Assembly (NCBI GenBank): GCA_937892395.1
Contig: CALAGJ010000152.1
Location: forward strand, 1 to 20,592
Source of the DNA: an uncultured Parafilimonas sp.
Lineage (GTDB): Bacteria; Bacteroidota; Bacteroidia; Chitinophagales; Chitinophagaceae
Length of the DNA stretch: 20,592 nt
Direction of reading: 5' to 3'
Under the pieces are notes generated by a model. The model had not been told where the DNA came from and made no database searches. It was given only the letters and a program-made list of their open reading frames with translations. Numbering within the stretch: position 1 is the first letter of the stretch; every line of letters starts with the position of its first letter. Positions 7,949 to 15,543 of the stretch are shown here, piece by piece. The translations under genes and the position numbers were made by a program.

Positions 7949-8264
7949 TAGACCCATAGTTAAGTTTACTTAGGAGCTACGGGGATCAAATTTTTTATTA
8001 CGGCTTAAAGAAGAGACAATACAGCAATTTGTAACGAATGAATACTGGCAGAGTTATCAAAGAAAATGATTATTCAAAGTATCAAAATGCATTATTGGAT
8101 TTCTAAAACTTTAACAAATACGTTGCCAAAGAAAAATGTTTTAAAAAATTTTTTAAGGTTTTTTGATAACCAAATGAGGCGTTATGAAAAATGAGGCTAA
8201 CATATCATTAAAAAAATCATAAACATATTTACGTCAGAAGAGAGAATGGTAAACCAAAACTTGA
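7949..8264. other. Intergenic stretch, no gene seen
   Basis: About 316 bp between the operon promoter and the stop codon of the methyltransferase gene. It is AT-rich, with stops in all frames at short distance. It holds the near-palindrome TTAAAAAATTTTTTAA near 8140-8157 and a 9-bp direct repeat AAATGAGGC at 8172-8180 and 8189-8197. No tRNA, no convincing terminator and no coding pattern. Confidence 0.6.
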
Positions 8265-9065
8265 TCAGAATCTAATGATGAAATGCTCTTTTTCTTTCTG
8301 CTCTTTTCTGATGAATACAATACCTATGAAAAATAAATCGATGGTTAGGGTTACTGCTTTATGTTGTTGTGCATACTGCCAAGCCAATTCCATTTCCTTA
8401 CTCCAATGTATATCATCTAAAATAATACAGGTATTATTGTAGCTATGCTGTAGTATTTCTTCAAAATAATTGCATGTAGGAGTGAAGCGATGGTTTCCAT
8501 CTATGTAAGCAAAATCAATGGCTGGCATTTCCTTGGATAAAACTGTAGATAAGGTATCATCAAAATTGCCTCTCACTATAGAAATATTTTGCAGTTGGAG
8601 CTGGTCAAAATTTGATGCTGCCATATCTGCCACCGCATTTGCCCCTTCCATTGTTATAACCTGCGCTTTTGTACAGGCACTGGATAAATAAGAAGTAGTA
8701 ATGCCCAAAGATGTTCCCAATTCTAAGATATGCTTAGGTTGAAAATAATTGGCCAGCCGAAAGAGGAGCTGACTAAATTTTCTTGGTTTCAAAGAGGATT
8801 GCGCAATGGCCTTCACTGTCCTTTCTTTTGTTTTTTCTATCCTACTACCTGCTCCAAAATCTTCAAGTAAAATTGTATTATTATTTTTGAGTAGTTGTTG
8901 TCTGATTGACTCTATAGATGTATAGCAGTTATAAATTCTAGTATCATTAAAAACTTCTGTTATCAACTTAAATACAAAAGGGGAATGTACGCCATGGCCC
9001 TTACTATTTGCTGCTTGCAAATAATACTTGAGATACAGTTGGGCCAATTGAAATTTGGAGTACAA
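8265..9065 (-). CDS. Class I SAM-dependent methyltransferase
   Basis: 266 residues. The Rossmann-type SAM-binding motif ILELGTSLGITTSYL sits at 113-127. The acidic residue after strand beta2 (ITMEGAN) and the post-motif region IDFAYIDGNHRF (183-194) followed by IILDDIHWSKEM (214-225) match the methyltransferase-24 / O-methyltransferase-3-like group. The N-terminal segment GHGVHSPFVFKLITEVF is characteristic of a Bacteroidota-conserved uncharacterised subfamily. The substrate is unknown. The gene is last in a same-strand run thyA-folA-this gene, 50 bp after folA, so cotranscription is plausible but a functional link to folate is not implied by the sequence. Confidence 0.85.
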   Translation of the reverse strand: MYSKFQLAQLYLKYYLQAANSKGHGVHSPFVFKLITEVFNDTRIYNCYTSIESIRQQLLKNNNTILLEDFGAGSRIEKTKERTVKAIAQSSLKPRKFSQLLFRLANYFQPKHILELGTSLGITTSYLSSACTKAQVITMEGANAVADMAASNFDQLQLQNISIVRGNFDDTLSTVLSKEMPAIDFAYIDGNHRFTPTCNYFEEILQHSYNNTCIILDDIHWSKEMELAWQYAQQHKAVTLTIDLFFIGIVFIRKEQKEKEHFIIRF

Positions 9066-9115
9066 TTTCTAAATATAAAAGTTTGATTATAAAAATAGCA
9101 TTCTAAAGCATGTGT

Positions 9116-9613
9116 TTATTTTCTATTCCATTGTTGAATGGTATAAGAATATGCATGCTTGTCATCCATCTCAAAAACCTGCTCGTTTGTTAGGGTCCAT
9201 TCTTCTAAGTTTATTTCTGGGAAGAAAGCATCTGCTGGTGTAAAAACAGCATGCACTCTTGTAAGGTAAATGGTAGTTGCCATTGGCAAGGCTGCGGCGT
9301 ATATTTCACCACCTCCCACTACCATTATTTGCGCATAGCCATGATTTGATGCATCATATATAGCATCTTTCAAATTGCTCACCACAGTACAGCCCGGAGC
9401 TTCCAAAACATCCTGTCTGGTTATGATTATATTATACCTTCCTTTCAATGGAATACGGTTGATGCTATCGTAAGTTTTTCTACCCATTGCCACTGCAGTA
9501 CCCCAAGTTGTATTTTTAAAAAACTTTAAATCGTTCGGAAGATGCCAAAGTAAATTTCCCTGATACCCTAATGCATTGTTTTCTGAAGCAGCTGCTACAA
9601 GACAAATTTCCAT
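9116..9613 (-). CDS. folA: Dihydrofolate reductase
   Basis: 165 residues, the usual length for bacterial type I enzymes (E. coli 159). It reduces dihydrofolate to tetrahydrofolate with NADPH in the cytoplasm. Landmarks: EICLVAAASENNALGYQGNL, LLWHLPNDLKFFK with the catalytic acid D28, GTAVAMGRKTYDSI, LKGRYNIIITRQ (NADPH site) and IMVVGGGEIYAAAL. The gene begins 9 bp after the thyA stop, so the pair forms the classical unit in which thymidylate synthase produces dihydrofolate and folA restores tetrahydrofolate. Trimethoprim and methotrexate bind this family; no resistance change is evident by eye. Confidence 0.97.
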   Translation of the reverse strand: MEICLVAAASENNALGYQGNLLWHLPNDLKFFKNTTWGTAVAMGRKTYDSINRIPLKGRYNIIITRQDVLEAPGCTVVSNLKDAIYDASNHGYAQIMVVGGGEIYAAALPMATTIYLTRVHAVFTPADAFFPEINLEEWTLTNEQVFEMDDKHAYSYTIQQWNRK

Positions 9614-9622
9614 GTTATAATT

Positions 9623-10417
9623 TTAAATGGCTACGGGTGCTTTTATTGCAGGATGACATTGATAATTTTCTAAACTAAAATCGCTGTACTGAAAATCAAA
9701 AATATCTTTTATATCTTTATTTAGCTTCATGACTGGCAGGGGATAAGGGCTCCTGCTAAGTTGTTCATTAACCTGATCTAAGTGATTGTTATATATATGT
9801 ACATCTCCAAAGCTATGCACAAAATCTCCGGGTTCAAGTGCACATACCTGTGCCATCATTAAAGTAAGCAATGCATAAGATGCAATATTGAAAGGTACTC
9901 CAAGAAATACATCTGCACTGCGCTGGTATAACTGACAACTGAGCTTTCCACCTGCCACATAAAATTGAAAAAGTGTATGACAGGGCATTAAAGCCATTTG
10001 GCTGAGTTCGCCCACATTCCATGCACTTACAATAATTCGTCGGCTATCCGGATTATTTCGTATTAAATGAATAGCTTCCTTTATTTGATCGGTTACCTGA
10101 CCATCAGCACCCAGCCAACTCCTCCATTGTTTGCCATATACAGGGCCAAGATTACCAGAAGCATCTGCCCATTCATCCCATATTGACACCCCATTTTCTT
10201 TGAGATAAGCAGTATTTGTTTCCCCTTTTAAAAACCAGAGTAACTCATAAATAATGCTTTTTAGATGAACTTTTTTTGTGGTAACCAATGGAAAACCTTT
10301 AGATAAATCAAACCTCATCTGATATCCAAAACAACTAATAGTACCTGTACCGGTTCTATCTTCTTTTCTGCTGCCCGTATGCAGAATATGCTCTAACAAA
10401 TCATGATATTGACGCAT
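9623..10417 (-). CDS. thyA: Thymidylate synthase
   Basis: 264 residues, identical in length to E. coli ThyA. It methylates dUMP to dTMP using 5,10-methylenetetrahydrofolate and releases dihydrofolate. Seen: the phosphate-binding RTGTGT loop (21-26), FPLVTTKKVHLKSI, ELLWFLKGETN, IWDEWAD, GPVYGKQWRSW, DSRRIIVSAWNV, the nucleophile C146 in MALMPCHTLFQFYV, QLYQRSADVFLGVPFNIASY, and the C-terminal HPAIKAPVAI that closes the active site. It is first in the unit with folA. The start is firm because the family begins with M-x-QY. Confidence 0.98.
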   Translation of the reverse strand: MRQYHDLLEHILHTGSRKEDRTGTGTISCFGYQMRFDLSKGFPLVTTKKVHLKSIIYELLWFLKGETNTAYLKENGVSIWDEWADASGNLGPVYGKQWRSWLGADGQVTDQIKEAIHLIRNNPDSRRIIVSAWNVGELSQMALMPCHTLFQFYVAGGKLSCQLYQRSADVFLGVPFNIASYALLTLMMAQVCALEPGDFVHSFGDVHIYNNHLDQVNEQLSRSPYPLPVMKLNKDIKDIFDFQYSDFSLENYQCHPAIKAPVAI

Positions 10418-10421
10418 GAGG

Positions 10422-10429
10422 CAAAATTA
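10422..10429 (-). promoter_or_regulatory. TAnnTTTG element directly upstream of thyA
   Basis: The minus strand reads TAATTTTGCCTC immediately before the thyA ATG. TAATTTTG is a perfect match to the Bacteroidota -7 consensus, but only four bases separate it from the start codon. Transcription would begin at or next to the ATG. No good -33 TTTG at 19-21 bp is present. Confidence 0.3.
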
Positions 10430-10602
10430 GATATTCAAATAGATAGGAGAGTAGTTTACAACTAATTGGGGATAAAGAAATTCTTGTTGATATGTGGACA
10501 TGTGCCATAGCATTTTAAAGAAAATTATTTTTATACCACTGAAATTAAAGTAAAATGTTATTTATTACCTACCATTACACACTTAACTTTAAAATTGTTA
10601 AA

Positions 10603-11463
10603 ATGAACAAACTAAATCTTAAATCTATGCTCATTGTATTGTCATTGAGTGCTTTTGTTGTAAGTTGTAAGAAAGAGCAGAAAAAACCTACCGAAATTAA
10701 TAAAAATCCTCAGACAGTAGAAGACGAGATTAAAAGATTAAGCAATGAAGAAAAATCTTTGCTTCCTTCATTGGTAGCATGGTACACTTTTAATGGTAAT
10801 AATCCACTTGAAGACAAAAGTGGCAACGGTAATGATATTTCTTATGCAGATGCCAGTAGAGTTACAGGCCTGTATGGATTTCCTAAAACAGCCTACAAGT
10901 TTAATGGAACAAGTAATTTCATGAAGGTACAGAATGCGGAATCTCTGAACCCAAGAAATGGAATATCTTTGGTTGCTTTAGTAAATGTTGATGGATTTTA
11001 TCAAGGTATTTGTCATGGTAACAGAATAATCAGTAAGGGATATAATGACTATGATAATGGAAGATATGTGCTCGGATATGATGACAATATCTATTACCAA
11101 GGCAACTTGTGTTATCAGCCGGTTAAACAGGATTTTCAAAACCTGTATGGTACATATGGCAATAATCAATTTCAGGTTACCAGTGCCACAAATCCAAGTT
11201 TTATTAAAACTGACGTTTGGTATTTGATTGTTTATACTTATGACGGCACCACTTCTAAATTATATATCAATACTGAATTGGTAGATCAGAATGAGTTAAA
11301 AGCAAATTTCAACACAAATTCAAGAGACTTATATATTGGAAGAAATGAGGACCCATTATACCCATACTATTTCAATGGTATAATGGACGAACTAAGAATT
11401 TATAAGACTAAAATTGAGCTTCCACAAGTGCAGGCTATTTATAGTACACTTACAAATCAGTAA
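10603..11463 (+). CDS. LamG-like (concanavalin A fold) lipoprotein
   Basis: 286 residues from the ATG at 10603; an in-frame ATG at 10555 is less likely because the signal peptide begins at MNKLNLKSMLIVLSLSAF. The lipobox VVSC gives lipidation at C22, followed by KKEQKK. After a charged linker, residues about 57-280 form one LamG/pentraxin-type jelly roll: LVAWYTFNGNNPLEDKSGNG, YKFNGTSNFMKV, ISLVALVNVDGF, WYLIVYTYDGTTSKLYING-like strands, RDLYIGRNE and FNGIMDELRIYKTKI. Such domains bind glycans or calcium, or act as structural modules. No enzyme domain is attached and its ligand is unknown. It is a single-gene unit followed by a strong terminator. Confidence 0.85.
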   Translation: MNKLNLKSMLIVLSLSAFVVSCKKEQKKPTEINKNPQTVEDEIKRLSNEEKSLLPSLVAWYTFNGNNPLEDKSGNGNDISYADASRVTGLYGFPKTAYKFNGTSNFMKVQNAESLNPRNGISLVALVNVDGFYQGICHGNRIISKGYNDYDNGRYVLGYDDNIYYQGNLCYQPVKQDFQNLYGTYGNNQFQVTSATNPSFIKTDVWYLIVYTYDGTTSKLYINTELVDQNELKANFNTNSRDLYIGRNEDPLYPYYFNGIMDELRIYKTKIELPQVQAIYSTLTNQ

Positions 11464-11480
11464 TTTCTTTTTAATTTAGC

Positions 11481-11513
11481 AAATGACCGGACTACATTTG
11501 TCCGGTCATTTTA
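11481..11513 (+). terminator. Rho-independent terminator of the LamG lipoprotein gene
   Basis: AAATGACCGGAC (11481-11492) pairs perfectly with GTCCGGTCATTT (11500-11511) around a 7-nt loop, and the stem ends in a T-rich stretch. It begins 18 bp after the stop codon. Confidence 0.92.
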
Positions 11514-11530
11514 TTTAAATCATATAAAAT

Positions 11531-12205
11531 ATGAGTCTGCTGAAAAGTCTTTTTTTAAAAACATCAAAGTGGATGGCCACCAAAAATTTTTATATAACCA
11601 AATCTTTAATATATAAAAATAAGAATTGGAATCAATTAGACAACACAACGGATCATATAAGGTATTCAATTCTTCAACTATGTGTGTCTGAAATAAAGCA
11701 ACGAAACATTCAAGGTAATTTAGCTGAATTGGGCGTATATAAAGGTGATTTTGCAAAGCGGATTAATTTTCTTCTGCCAGATAAAAAGTTATATTTATTT
11801 GACACTTTTGAAGGATTTGATCAGAGGGATACTACAAAAGAAGTAACACAAAAGTACTCTACAGGAGAGCAAGATTTTTCTGATACCAGCGAGGCTTTGG
11901 TACTAAGTAAAATGAAAAAACCGGAGCATTGTATCATCAGAAAAGGATTTTTTCCGGAAACCGCAAATGGACTTGAAGATCAGTTTTGTTTTGTAAGTAT
12001 AGACGCAGATTTATACGAACCAATATATGCCGGCTTACAGTACTTTTATCCAAGGCTTTCAAAAGGTGGTTATATATTTGTTCATGATTTTAATAATGAT
12101 GAATATAGAGGAGCCCGAGAAGCTGTAATACGGTTTACAATAGAACAAAATATTTCCTTTGTACCCATTGCTGATACAGGTGGGACTGCAATCATTACCA
12201 AATAA
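11531..12205 (+). CDS. TylF/MycF-type SAM-dependent O-methyltransferase
   Basis: 224 residues, close to the usual 230-250 of the TylF family (Pfam PF05711, named after macrocin O-methyltransferase). The SAM-binding motif is GNLAELGVYKGDFAKRI (62-78). LYLFDTFEGFD (88-97), then FVSIDADLYEPIYAGLQYF (154-172) and GGYIFVHDFNNDEYRGAREA (179-198) carry the conserved acidic residues D91, D158, D160 and D186 that in characterised members contribute to metal and substrate binding. Known members methylate sugar hydroxyls in antibiotics or glycans. No glycan or antibiotic cluster surrounds it here, so the substrate is open. It starts 18 bp after a terminator and ends 4 bp before the convergent Rrf2 gene. 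Confidence 0.85.
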   Translation: MSLLKSLFLKTSKWMATKNFYITKSLIYKNKNWNQLDNTTDHIRYSILQLCVSEIKQRNIQGNLAELGVYKGDFAKRINFLLPDKKLYLFDTFEGFDQRDTTKEVTQKYSTGEQDFSDTSEALVLSKMKKPEHCIIRKGFFPETANGLEDQFCFVSIDADLYEPIYAGLQYFYPRLSKGGYIFVHDFNNDEYRGAREAVIRFTIEQNISFVPIADTGGTAIITK

Positions 12206-12209
12206 GTGG

Positions 12210-12659
12210 TTATTTATCTTTATCCACACTCCCTAACCTATTACCTCGTTTCATAATCTCTTCTAAAGTTGCTTTTTTCAGCAATTCTACTGTTTCATTT
12301 CTAACTTCAATAAATACGGAACGTATTCCACAGGTTTCTTCATCCTTACACTCCTCACATTTTTCATAGTATAAATGTGTAGCACAGGGTAAAAATGCTA
12401 TAGGTCCATCAAATAATCGCATTACATCTGCAAGACTTATTTCACTGGGTTTTTTATGCATATAGTAACCACCTTCTTTACCTTTTTTACTGCTCAAGTA
12501 TCCGGCATTTTTAAGTGATAATAATATGGCTTCTAAAAACTTTCTGGGTATATGTTCACTTTCAGCAATCTTACTAATCTGTATAGGGTTATTTCCACTA
12601 TCCTGCCTGGCCAGATAGACCAATGCATTAATAGCATATTTGGCTTTTTTTGATATCAT
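12210..12659 (-). CDS. Rrf2-family transcriptional regulator with four cysteines
   Basis: 149 residues. The winged-helix N-terminus is typical of Rrf2/IscR/NsrR regulators: MISKKAKYAINALVYLAR, IQISKIAESEHIPRKFLEAI, LLSLKNAGYLSSKKGKEGGY and ISLADVMRLFDGPIA. The region after the helix contains C92, C101, C104 and C110. C92 and C104 fall where E. coli IscR has two of its [2Fe-2S] ligands, so binding of an iron-sulfur cluster is likely, although the spacing (C-x8-C-x2-C-x5-C) differs from IscR. It probably senses iron-sulfur status, oxygen or NO; this is inference. No sulfur, cysteine or Fe-S assembly gene lies nearby, so its targets lie elsewhere. Confidence 0.9.
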   Translation of the reverse strand: MISKKAKYAINALVYLARQDSGNNPIQISKIAESEHIPRKFLEAILLSLKNAGYLSSKKGKEGGYYMHKKPSEISLADVMRLFDGPIAFLPCATHLYYEKCEECKDEETCGIRSVFIEVRNETVELLKKATLEEIMKRGNRLGSVDKDK

Positions 12660-12888
12660 TATTGGGGCTTATATCACAGATAAAATCGATGCAATATAGC
12701 CCGTACAATATTATATTTCCAAGTTATTCTATGGGAATTAAAAGAGTCGTTAAAAAAGGAACTAAAGTGGCAGCATTATTTAGATATTTTACATAAAGAA
12801 GTATCAAAAATTTTTCTTCAATAATTTACTGCAAAAATTTATAAAGACGATACTGCAAACCATACTTGGAAAAATCAACTACTTACCC

Positions 12889-12918
12889 AAAAAAATACCC
12901 CGCAAATGGCAGGGTATT
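12889..12918 (-). terminator. Terminator after the hydrolase lipoprotein gene
   Basis: On the minus strand AATACCC (plus 12912-12918) pairs with GGGTATT (plus 12894-12900), followed by a run of seven T (plus 12889-12895). It lies 20 bp beyond the stop codon of the lipoprotein gene. Confidence 0.75.
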
Positions 12919-12938
12919 CTATTTAAAACTTCTTCTAT

Positions 12939-13937
12939 TTATCTTGGAAAACACATATAAATCCACACGTTTGCAAATAATGGAACGCCATTACTTTGAA
13001 TAGGTGTAACAGAATCAGACACCATAGAACTGTGTGTAGATGAAGTGCCACTTATATTTGTGGTGAGCTGATTGGCCCCTCTATAATTGCTACTATCCAC
13101 TGATGTAGGTGCACCTGGTATAGCCAAAGATGCCCATGTAGGTCTAACACCGCTCCATAATCTAACATCGTCTCTTAGATGTGCAAAGCCAAATACTTTT
13201 TCTGGCGCAGTAGTGCCGACTCCTTGCATAAAACTGGGATAGGAACCATTGGGCAATAAAAAGCTACCTGAACCTGCAAATAATCCTGCCCTCAGCAAAT
13301 TTCTTTTGCGGCTCATATACATACTATGATCACTACCTTGTGAATGACCCGATGCACTTATTTTATCCCAACGAAGCTGGCCAGACTCATTTATATACTG
13401 ACCCCAACCTTCTGATGGATATTGTGCATTAAGGTATTGGAGCATTTTAATAATCCTGTTTTCAAAACCATTTGGCAATCCAATATTTACCCTGCTAGAT
13501 GTATTTGCACCTGTCAGATATTCCTCTAAAATATTCTCCACTGCATCATCGGTAGTGGCACCTACTGCATAAAATTCAATCGGTAAAGTATTGCTATATG
13601 CTATGCCCAAGGTATGATAACCTGCTCTGGCACCTACCTGCAATATCAGTTTATAATCATCTGGCCCTGCTGTAGTGCCGGGTATAAACACAAATAATTT
13701 GTTTTGACGATCTGCATTGCGGCGTGGCACATAAGCATACTGAAGAGAACTACCAACTGTAGATGTACTAATTCTGCTATCTGTTTGTTTTGGAGTAGCA
13801 GTCCTTTGATCAATAGGTATGAGCATCATGGAAGCAGCATCTGTACTTTCTGAGCGTGCTATATGAGAAATATCATTTTCTTTTTTACAAGAAAAAAGTA
13901 CAACCACAAGCATGGGTAGGATACATTTTTTTATCAT
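12939..13937 (-). CDS. Alpha/beta-hydrolase-like lipoprotein (BPSS1187-like)
   Basis: 332 residues. The lipoprotein signal MIKKCILPMLVVVLFSC has its lipidated cysteine at C17, followed by KKEND. The mature part has an alpha/beta-hydrolase pattern: LFVFIPGTTAGPDDY (81-95), the first strand plus oxyanion region; the nucleophile elbow GHSQGSD with S199; FAHLRDD (251-257), supplying a candidate acid at D256 or D257; and THSSMVSD with H302. The layout resembles uncharacterised proteins annotated as BPSS1187 family; this is from memory and moderately certain. It is probably a periplasmic-facing or surface esterase or lipase-like enzyme with unknown substrate. It starts 5 bp after the DinB-like gene and is the last gene of that operon. 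Confidence 0.75.
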   Translation of the reverse strand: MIKKCILPMLVVVLFSCKKENDISHIARSESTDAASMMLIPIDQRTATPKQTDSRISTSTVGSSLQYAYVPRRNADRQNKLFVFIPGTTAGPDDYKLILQVGARAGYHTLGIAYSNTLPIEFYAVGATTDDAVENILEEYLTGANTSSRVNIGLPNGFENRIIKMLQYLNAQYPSEGWGQYINESGQLRWDKISASGHSQGSDHSMYMSRKRNLLRAGLFAGSGSFLLPNGSYPSFMQGVGTTAPEKVFGFAHLRDDVRLWSGVRPTWASLAIPGAPTSVDSSNYRGANQLTTNISGTSSTHSSMVSDSVTPIQSNGVPLFANVWIYMCFPR

Positions 13938-13942
13938 AATAT

Positions 13943-14506
13943 CTATTTTTTGGAGTTAAACATTTCTGCTTTAAAATCGTTCATTCGGGTCAATTGATTT
14001 GTTATATTTTCCCGATGGTGCAATACATGAAAGATAGTAAAATATAGCATTTCCCGAAGGGTAACCTTACCTAATAACGGATGGGGCAATAGACATAAAT
14101 CAAGATCCTCCTCAGTTTTTTTCTCTATTGATTGTGCAAGAGATTTTATATTTTTTTCGATAGCAATGATCACATTGTCAATATGAATATTTTCAACTTT
14201 GGCAGGCACAAAAGGAGCAGATGCACTACCTCCTTTACTTAATTGCGCATGATATTTTTTTAGTAGCTCATCATAGGATTTTGAAGCCCTGTTTGCTTTT
14301 CCAAATAAAGCCTTTAGTAAAAATTGAGGAAGTTGAAATGCAAATTTTACAGGTCTTACAGACTTGTGCAGATGCTGTGCCTGCTGTGCTGCACTCCATT
14401 TTCCGGGCAATGAAAACTCAAGTTCATCTTTTGTATATTTTAAAAGCATAAGATTCAAATCCTTATACGATTTTTCCAATGTTTCAATCAAATCTTTTTG
14501 CTGCAT
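13943..14506 (-). CDS. DinB-like metal-dependent protein
   Basis: 187 residues from the ATG at 14504-14506. An in-frame TTG upstream (14522-14524) would overlap the previous gene and is less likely. The protein fits the DinB/YfiT-like four-helix superfamily: GKWSAAQQAQHLHKSVRPV near the start (H45, H47), then TLREMLYFTIFHVLHHRENI (149-168) with H160, H163 and H164. The three-histidine metal site of the family is thus available. Members include thiol-dependent transferases (BSH/mycothiol S-transferases) and many of unknown role. Cytoplasmic; no signal peptide. It starts one base after the stop of the prenyl synthase gene, so translational coupling is probable. Confidence 0.75.
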   Translation of the reverse strand: MQQKDLIETLEKSYKDLNLMLLKYTKDELEFSLPGKWSAAQQAQHLHKSVRPVKFAFQLPQFLLKALFGKANRASKSYDELLKKYHAQLSKGGSASAPFVPAKVENIHIDNVIIAIEKNIKSLAQSIEKKTEEDLDLCLLPHPLLGKVTLREMLYFTIFHVLHHRENITNQLTRMNDFKAEMFNSKK

Positions 14507-14507
14507 A

Positions 14508-15473
14508 CTAATGATCTCTTTCAATTAAAAATTGTGCAAACTCCAGCAAGTATTTTTTTCTGGATGAGGTTACAGCAGTTTCTTCCAAATGCAGGAGTGC
14601 TTTTTCATAATAAGCTTGCTTAAGTTTAATTGCCCAAGCATCTACTTCTACTGCTTTATAAATTGATAGTACTTGCTCTACTTTATCTGGCGAATTTGAA
14701 AACAATAGCGATTCCAATTGTTTTTTTGTATCGCCGATTGCGGTTTCCAACGCATGAATGAGTAAAAATGTTTTTTTATTCTGCCTGATATCTCCGCCTG
14801 CATCTTTCCCAAATTTTTCCGGATTGCCAAATGCATCCAAATAATCATCCTGAATTTGAAACGCTATACCTAAATTTTTTCCGAACTCGTATAAATGAAT
14901 ACAATTGCCTTCACTGGCCCCGCCAATGATAGCCCCCATCTGAAGACTGGCTGCTAGGAGTACAGATGTCTTTAACTCAATCATGTGCAGGTATTCCTCC
15001 AATGACACATCATTTCTACTTTCAAAATCCATGTCTAATTGTTGCCCTTCACAAACTTCTCTGGCAGTTTGATTGAATAAATTGATAATTCGCTTTTGAT
15101 AATTTGTATTTATTTTATTGAGGCAGTCGTAAGCAGCCACCAGCATTACATCTCCACCGAGCAATGCGGTATTCATTCCATATTTTATATGCACAGTTTG
15201 CTTACCCCTGCGGAGTGGTGCTGCATCCATAATATCATCGTGCATTAAAGTAAAGTTGTGAAACAGTTCAATAGCAATGCCCACAAGCCAGGCATCATCA
15301 TTTATCGTATCAAATAATTCATTGCCCATTAAGCAGCATACAGGTCTAACCCGCTTTCCTCCTAATTGTAAAAAATATTCATTTGCATCGTATAAAGATG
15401 CAGGTGTAAGTGGAAAATGCCGGGTATCAAATTTAATTCTAAAGGCCTCCGATAGTTGTGTAAAGCTTTGCAT
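14508..15473 (-). CDS. Polyprenyl diphosphate synthase (short-chain type)
   Basis: 321 residues, a normal length for trans-isoprenyl diphosphate synthases. GGKRVRP (38-44) binds isopentenyl diphosphate. The first aspartate-rich motif is DDIMD (79-83) in LFHNFTLMHDDIMD and the second is DDYLD (209-213) in IAFQIQDDYLD. RRGKQTVH and a KT pair (K168-T169) complete the site. The fifth residue before the first motif is phenylalanine, which in the family favours short products (farnesyl or geranylgeranyl diphosphate); the exact chain length cannot be decided by eye. It feeds quinone, carotenoid or undecaprenyl synthesis. It is followed at one base by the DinB-like gene. Confidence 0.92.
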   Translation of the reverse strand: MQSFTQLSEAFRIKFDTRHFPLTPASLYDANEYFLQLGGKRVRPVCCLMGNELFDTINDDAWLVGIAIELFHNFTLMHDDIMDAAPLRRGKQTVHIKYGMNTALLGGDVMLVAAYDCLNKINTNYQKRIINLFNQTAREVCEGQQLDMDFESRNDVSLEEYLHMIELKTSVLLAASLQMGAIIGGASEGNCIHLYEFGKNLGIAFQIQDDYLDAFGNPEKFGKDAGGDIRQNKKTFLLIHALETAIGDTKKQLESLLFSNSPDKVEQVLSIYKAVEVDAWAIKLKQAYYEKALLHLEETAVTSSRKKYLLEFAQFLIERDH

Positions 15474-15543
15474 CTATTGTATTAAAGCTGCTAAAATATT
15501 AGTTTAAATAGTATGATGTATAGATAATAAGGATTGCTGTATA

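Noticed and set aside
12206..12240. Short inverted repeat GTGG/CCAC between the convergent TylF-type and Rrf2 genes as a terminator.
   Set aside because: Only four base pairs with a long loop and no T-run on either strand.
12689..12796. 35-codon plus-strand frame (MQYSPYNIIFPSYSMGIKR..., basic C-terminal half) upstream of the Rrf2 gene.
   Set aside because: It starts with ATG and is followed by stops, but it has no recognisable family, start signal or terminator, and this length is expected by chance.
14507..14524. TTG-initiated N-terminal extension of the DinB-like protein.
   Set aside because: It would overlap the prenyl synthase gene; an ATG directly after that stop gives a start typical of coupled genes. 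Similar TTG extensions at 1424, 16668 and 19628 were set aside for the same kind of reason.
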